The notes beneath the pieces are model-generated. The model was given only the letters and a program-made list of their open reading frames with translations. It did no database searches and was not told the DNA's origin. From Salticus scenicus (lineage: Eukaryota > Arthropoda > Arachnida > Araneae > Salticidae): a DNA stretch of 64,000 bases. Made by a program: the position numbers and the translations under genes. The stretch spans positions 267,789,830 through 267,853,829 of the forward strand of contig OZ005648.1 of the NCBI GenBank assembly GCA_963930645.1. Reading direction: 5' to 3'. Positions 60,021 through 64,000 of the stretch are shown here, piece after piece (position 1 is the first letter of the stretch; every line of letters begins with the position of its first letter).

Positions 60021-61365
60021 TAGGGATTATCATAAATTTATTTTTATTAGTAAATATATGCTTTTAGTTTCCATTGTATCTACAAACATATCAAATCAGA
60101 TTAAACATTAAAGTATCTGCAGTAGGTAAGCAACATGTCAAAAATTTAGATCAGATAAATGCTGGATTCCATACAAGCATCTGTTAGATATAATACCAAT
60201 GTCATCATCATCAGCAGTCACAGGATGCATGTTTTTAATACCAAATGATACTGCAAAAAAAAAATACAGGAACTTATGCTTGCAGTTGAATAAAATTCTG
60301 TACATATCAATTTTTAATATATTGCTGTATTTCAATTATATTGCATATAAAATAAATATTTATAGCTCCTTTATTTTGATTGATTTTTAAAGAAATTATT
60401 TAATAATTTATAATTACGAAGAGACAACTTTCAGCATTCAATTTTGGAGAAATTCTATTTCTTGTTTCCATCAAATATCTAATTTTGCTATAAAATAAAG
60501 AAATTATTATTTTATTGTTATTATTAAATAATTTAATACATTAAATTTCTTGAATTCTTGTATAGATAGTACAGCTATTAATACATGCATTATTATTTTT
60601 CTTTTTAATTGATGTTAAGTCTATGAGAGGGGGAATACAAGCATATGGTATTAGAGAAAAACATGCATATATTATCAGCAGGAAATTTCTTTATGCAAAG
60701 AATAACCAAAAGTAATTTTTTTTCCTGTGAATAGCTAACACATCAGTAGCTTATTAAAAAAAAGTAAAAAAGTTTCTAGTGTTCCCCCTTTATGAGAAAA
60801 ATGGCTGCCAAGATGGTCGAAATTGCATGTTTTTGCCCTATGGTTTGTCTTTAAGCTTAAATATTTCCAAGAAGGAGTGAGAAACCCAAGTAATTTATTG
60901 TGTAGCAATTTATGGTAAACACTTGTACTCTACCAGAAAGTGAATAAACCTTTGGTTTTATTTTCCTTTTTTTAGAATTGATGTCTCAATTTTAGCAAAA
61001 TCAGGAAAATCAAATTTTTGTGGTTGCAACTTCTAAGAGTTCTGTACCTTAACAATTTTCATTATAAACATTGTAGGGTTTTTTTTTTCTGAATGCCTGG
61101 AATAACTAGTTTCCATAGATACCTAACACTTTCATATTACATAAGCACTATTTTAAGAAAAAAAACTTAAATAACATCAATTTCTTGGTATTTTGAGGGG
61201 GTGGACAAACTTCGAGGACCTGTATATCTATAAATAAGTGGAGCAGGTAGCTAAAAATTTGGACTTTTTCATGTCTCTATATCATCAATCTGTGTACCAA
61301 ATTTAAAGAAAATCCAAGTCGGTCATGCAACCCTCATTAGGTGAGTTGGTATGGAATCACTCGAT

Positions 61366-61790
61366 TATGTCTATATCGTGGGAGCAAACACGATAGCACC
61401 TAAATTCTTTGTTTGAATGAGCTGAAAGTTGGTATGTATGTTATTGGTCCCTATAGCACAAACTCTATTGATTTTGGTGAATCTAGGACTTTTTTTTTTT
61501 TTTTTTACAGGGACACAAAGAAAATTTTTTTTATCATTATGGCCTATGGGTTCATATTACTTAAAGTGTGATAGCGTTTAAATGCCTTATTCGTCTGAGC
61601 TGAAAATTTATATACATTTTATAAGTCACTGTCGCACAAACTGTATAGATTTGGTGAATGTAGCCCTTATAGATTTTTACAGGGGCACAAAGAAAAATTC
61701 TATATCATTATGATCTATGGGCTCAAATTATTTGAAGTGCAATAATATAAAATTAAATGATGGAAAAAAATACTCAAACATCCTATTATA
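61366..61790 (+). repeat. Right part of the split tandem-repeat copy
   Basis: Continues the family seen at 3690-4173: AATGAGCTGAAAGTTGGTA, TTTTACAGGGACACAAAGAA and TATGGCCTATGGGTTCA, in two units of ~190 bp. It starts where the long-TIR element ends. Confidence 0.7.
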
Positions 61791-61818
61791 TATTAAATAA
61801 TTAAAACCTACTTCAGCT

Positions 61819-63105
61819 TCACTTTGTGACTTGTAGTGGTGAAGTACTTTCTGTAGGGAGATCCCCCTCATCATTGGCAGTGGTGTTCTCTCGTGAAATT
61901 TCTTCTGATGTGTGGTTCTTTTTTCTCATGTTAAATAGGTGGCGCCAGTTGGCATCAATTCCTTTCATCGAATCTTCATGGTTGCATGCACCCGGCTGAT
62001 TAAAAATTTCTATTGTTTCCCTGAATAAGGCATATTGATTATTAATATAATTTGTGATTTTCTTAACTTGATTGAAATCAATTTCTATATCTTCGTTTTT
62101 GCTGGTTTGGGCTAGTGCTGTAGTATATTTTCCAAATCTTATATCATTACGGTGCTCATTTATACGGGTTTTAATTTTTCTTTTCGTCATCCCTATATAG
62201 TAACCTTTGCTATTGTTTTCATAATGGAAGGGAATTTCGCAAATACCTGCGGTTTCAAGTGGGGAAATTTTATCTTTATCATTGTGGATGATTTGATGTA
62301 TGTTTGGGATGGGTTTTATTGAGATGGTAGCATTTAATTTTTTAGCAATATTACTTATTCTAACGGCGGCTCCTTTATTATAGGGAATGGCATTAGTATA
62401 ATTTATATGTAGTTTTTGATGGCTGGAAATATGGTTTAATTGTTTTAGATGTTTTTTATAAAGTTTATCTACTAAATTCTTGGATAATTGGCTTGCATAG
62501 TTATATTCTTTATATATTTGATTTCTGTTTTCAAGTCTTCAGGGTTGGTACAAATAAGAATAGCGCGGTTTATATAAGCTTGTATAGCATTGATTTTGCA
62601 TCTGTATGGGGTTTTACTATTGTAGTTTATTATTTCTTGGCTAGAGATGGATTTTCTATAAACAGTAGTTCTAATTGCATTCTCTGTTCTTTTGATTTTG
62701 ACATCCAGATAATTTAACTCCCTATTAATTTCTGTTTCACTTGCAAATTTTATATTTCTGTCAATGTGTTTTAATTCATTTAAGAGTTTTTCAATATTTT
62801 GGTTTTCGTGGACAATGGCAAAAACGTCGTCTACGTATCTGTTCCAATATAAAATGTTTTCTTTTTGTTGTTCTAAAATTAAGGTTTCTAGTTTTCTTAA
62901 GTTTCATTTCTGCTATTATTCCAGATATGGGGGATCCCATTGGGACCCCTTTGACTTGTTTATAAATTTTATTATTAAATTGGAAGTAACTTTCTTTTAA
63001 AATTAAATTTGTAACTGATTTTGAAGTTTGGGCACTAGGGGGATTATATTTTGCTTCAATTTTCTCATTAATGATATTTATTGCTTCATTGGAATTCTTC
63101 CCATT
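61819..63105 (-). pseudogene. Penelope-like element: partial RT with GIY-YIG endonuclease, 5'-truncated
   Basis: The minus strand begins inside the RT (EAINIINEKIEAKYN, then FQFNNKIYKQVKGVPMGSPI). A one-base insertion in an A-run near 62893 shifts frame. The second frame continues with the catalytic WNRYVDDVFAIVHENQN and IKFASETEINRELNYLDVKI, then the linker region. The GIY-YIG part reads GICEIPFHYENN, SKGYYIGMTKRKIKTRINEH. The protein ends TESTSPLQVTK at 61819. Missing are the N-terminal part and the first RT catalytic Asp, lost at the junction with another repeat near 63105. Classic Penelope layout. Confidence 0.9.
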
Positions 63106-63540
63106 GGACGTAATGATAAGAAAAACTTTCGTGTGTCGCTGTATACGAACTACAAATGGAATACACACCCAAAACTGTACAGCTGATTCCGTGGGGCTCA
63201 TGAACATGTATACCAAATTTCAAGTCAATAGTGTGATTATTACAGCTGCTATTGCCAGACAGATAGACAAACACACAGACGGAACCCAAAATCTTTTTAA
63301 GTCTCATCAGGGAGGCCTCCACTGATGTTTCGGCAGTAAATAATATAATTCATACACATACTCATGTATAGTAACAACTCTTCCGTGGGGCTCATCAACA
63401 TGCGTACCAAATTTTAAGTCTGTAGTGTGATTTTTGCAGCCGCTATCGCATGACAAACAAACAGACACAGACACACACACATCCGGAACCCAAAATGTTT
63501 TGGAGTCTCAACAGGGAGGGCTCCACTGACGTTTCAGCAA
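63085..63540. repeat. Two-unit tandem repeat
   Basis: CCGTGGGGCTCATGAACATG, TACCAAATTTCAAGTCAATA, GGAACCCAAAATCTTTTTAA and CAGGGAGGCCTCCACTGATG (63189-63325) recur at 63383-63535 with ~12% changes. The spacing is ~200 bp. A small (CA)n tract lies at 63463-63480. Confidence 0.75.
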
Positions 63541-64000
63541 TTATTTATCTTCATTTTAAGTATTTTTCTTTATTTTAAATAATTTATATGCATATGTTGT
63601 TCATATATATATTTATGCTTGTTTAAATTTATTATTTATCCTAATTTATTATTAGTATGTTTTATAGTATAGCATTTCCTATTGGCTGATCTTCCTCTGT
63701 TCCAATAAGTGTGCAAAAAATGATTGAGGAGTAGCAAACCAAATCAAACCTTCTTATTAGTTGTCTTCCTTCTCCCATTTGTTATGTTTGTGCTCCCCTT
63801 TCTTTTACTTCCCCTTTTCTTTTTCATCTGCTTTTTGCTTCTTCAGTGGTAAGGTATATTTTCTTGTGTACCTCATGAAAAAAGATAATATCTTTCAAAA
63901 TACACTATGTTTAAGTGTTTTTTTTTTTTTTTTTTTTTTAATAGTGTTTTTAAAAAGGGGTCTCTGTCAATTATTGAAATTTTTACTCAGGCTAGTTATT

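Larger units (their letters stand above)
51637..61365. mobile_element. DNA transposon with ~775-bp terminal inverted repeats, family unassigned
   Basis: The left arm 51637-52410 starts ATTGAGTGATTCCATACGAA. The right arm 60592-61365, inversely, starts ATCGAGTGATTCCATACCAA. The arms stay alignable over ~775 bp with scattered differences. TATG lies outside both ends (51633-51636; 61366-61369), a candidate 4-bp duplication. The flanks are two parts of one dispersed repeat. After removing the nested insertion (52874-59044) about 3.5 kb remains, containing a decayed protein (52722-52869 plus 59049-60020). Confidence 0.85.
29120..64000 (+). other. Sos: Sos intron 3, at least 34.9 kb, runs off the window
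   Basis: Starts at donor AAG|GTATTT and contains no recognisable further Sos exon. The content is mostly the Tc1, BEL/Pao, Tigger, hAT, piggyBac, LINE and Penelope elements listed separately. Stretches 29120-30201, 42890-43334, 44217-44922, 49371-50794 and 63541-64000 show only AT-rich sequence, homopolymers (36 T at 30002-30037) and poly-C runs (49701-49713, 50106-50118). A short unrecognised Sos exon cannot be excluded. Confidence 0.6.

Noticed and set aside
63541..64000. Possible gene at the window end
   Set aside because: Only AT-rich sequence with poly-T runs; no exon or repeat family recognised.
1..64000. A novel multi-gene biological system
   Set aside because: Apart from Sos, every recognisable coding segment belongs to a mobile element; nothing indicates co-operating novel host genes.

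Overview
The window is nuclear DNA from a large, AT-rich, repeat-laden animal genome. It is most likely an arthropod, and the mix of repeat families suggests an arachnid such as a spider (inference). The only host gene I recognise is Son of sevenless (Sos, a Ras guanine-nucleotide exchange factor) on the + strand. Three phase-0 coding exons are visible: 2601-2699 (start codon and N-terminus), 27421-27681 and 29036-29119. Together they encode the first 148 residues, mainly the histone-fold domain. Intron 1 is 24.7 kb, intron 2 is 1.35 kb, and intron 3 runs at least 34.9 kb to the window end. No later Sos exon was recognised.

Almost everything else is transposable elements, often inserted into one another. 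In intron 1, a tandem repeat array (3430-4173 and 17257-17830) is split by a 13-kb insertion (4174-17256). That insertion holds, among others, a palindromic MITE, a short hAT element, and a Tigger/pogo transposon (10390-16142). The Tigger is interrupted by a hAT element (11480-15074), which is itself interrupted by a dead piggyBac element (12784-14617). Intron 1 also carries further hAT-type insertions (18147-21794; 25682-26216 inside 25131-27178) and a perfect 30-bp hairpin (23102-23167).

Intron 3 contains a Tc1 element (30202-32902) interrupted by a 1.1-kb insertion. It also contains a BEL/Pao LTR retrotransposon (33076-42885, minus strand, matching 199-bp LTRs, 5-bp target duplication) interrupted by a hAT element (36871-40395), a small Tigger-like element (43335-44214) and another hAT element (44931-49362). 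A DNA transposon with ~775-bp terminal inverted repeats (51637-61365) encloses a piggyBac-type MITE (52874-59044), which encloses a full-length I-group LINE with both ORFs open (53033-58949). A 5'-truncated Penelope-like element with a GIY-YIG domain lies at 61819-63105 (minus strand).

No operon, CRISPR array, rRNA or tRNA gene, or novel defence-like system is visible. The most useful points are the nested insertion history readable from exact target duplications, the apparently intact LINE, and the long-TIR element whose decayed protein belongs to a family I recognise only by motif.
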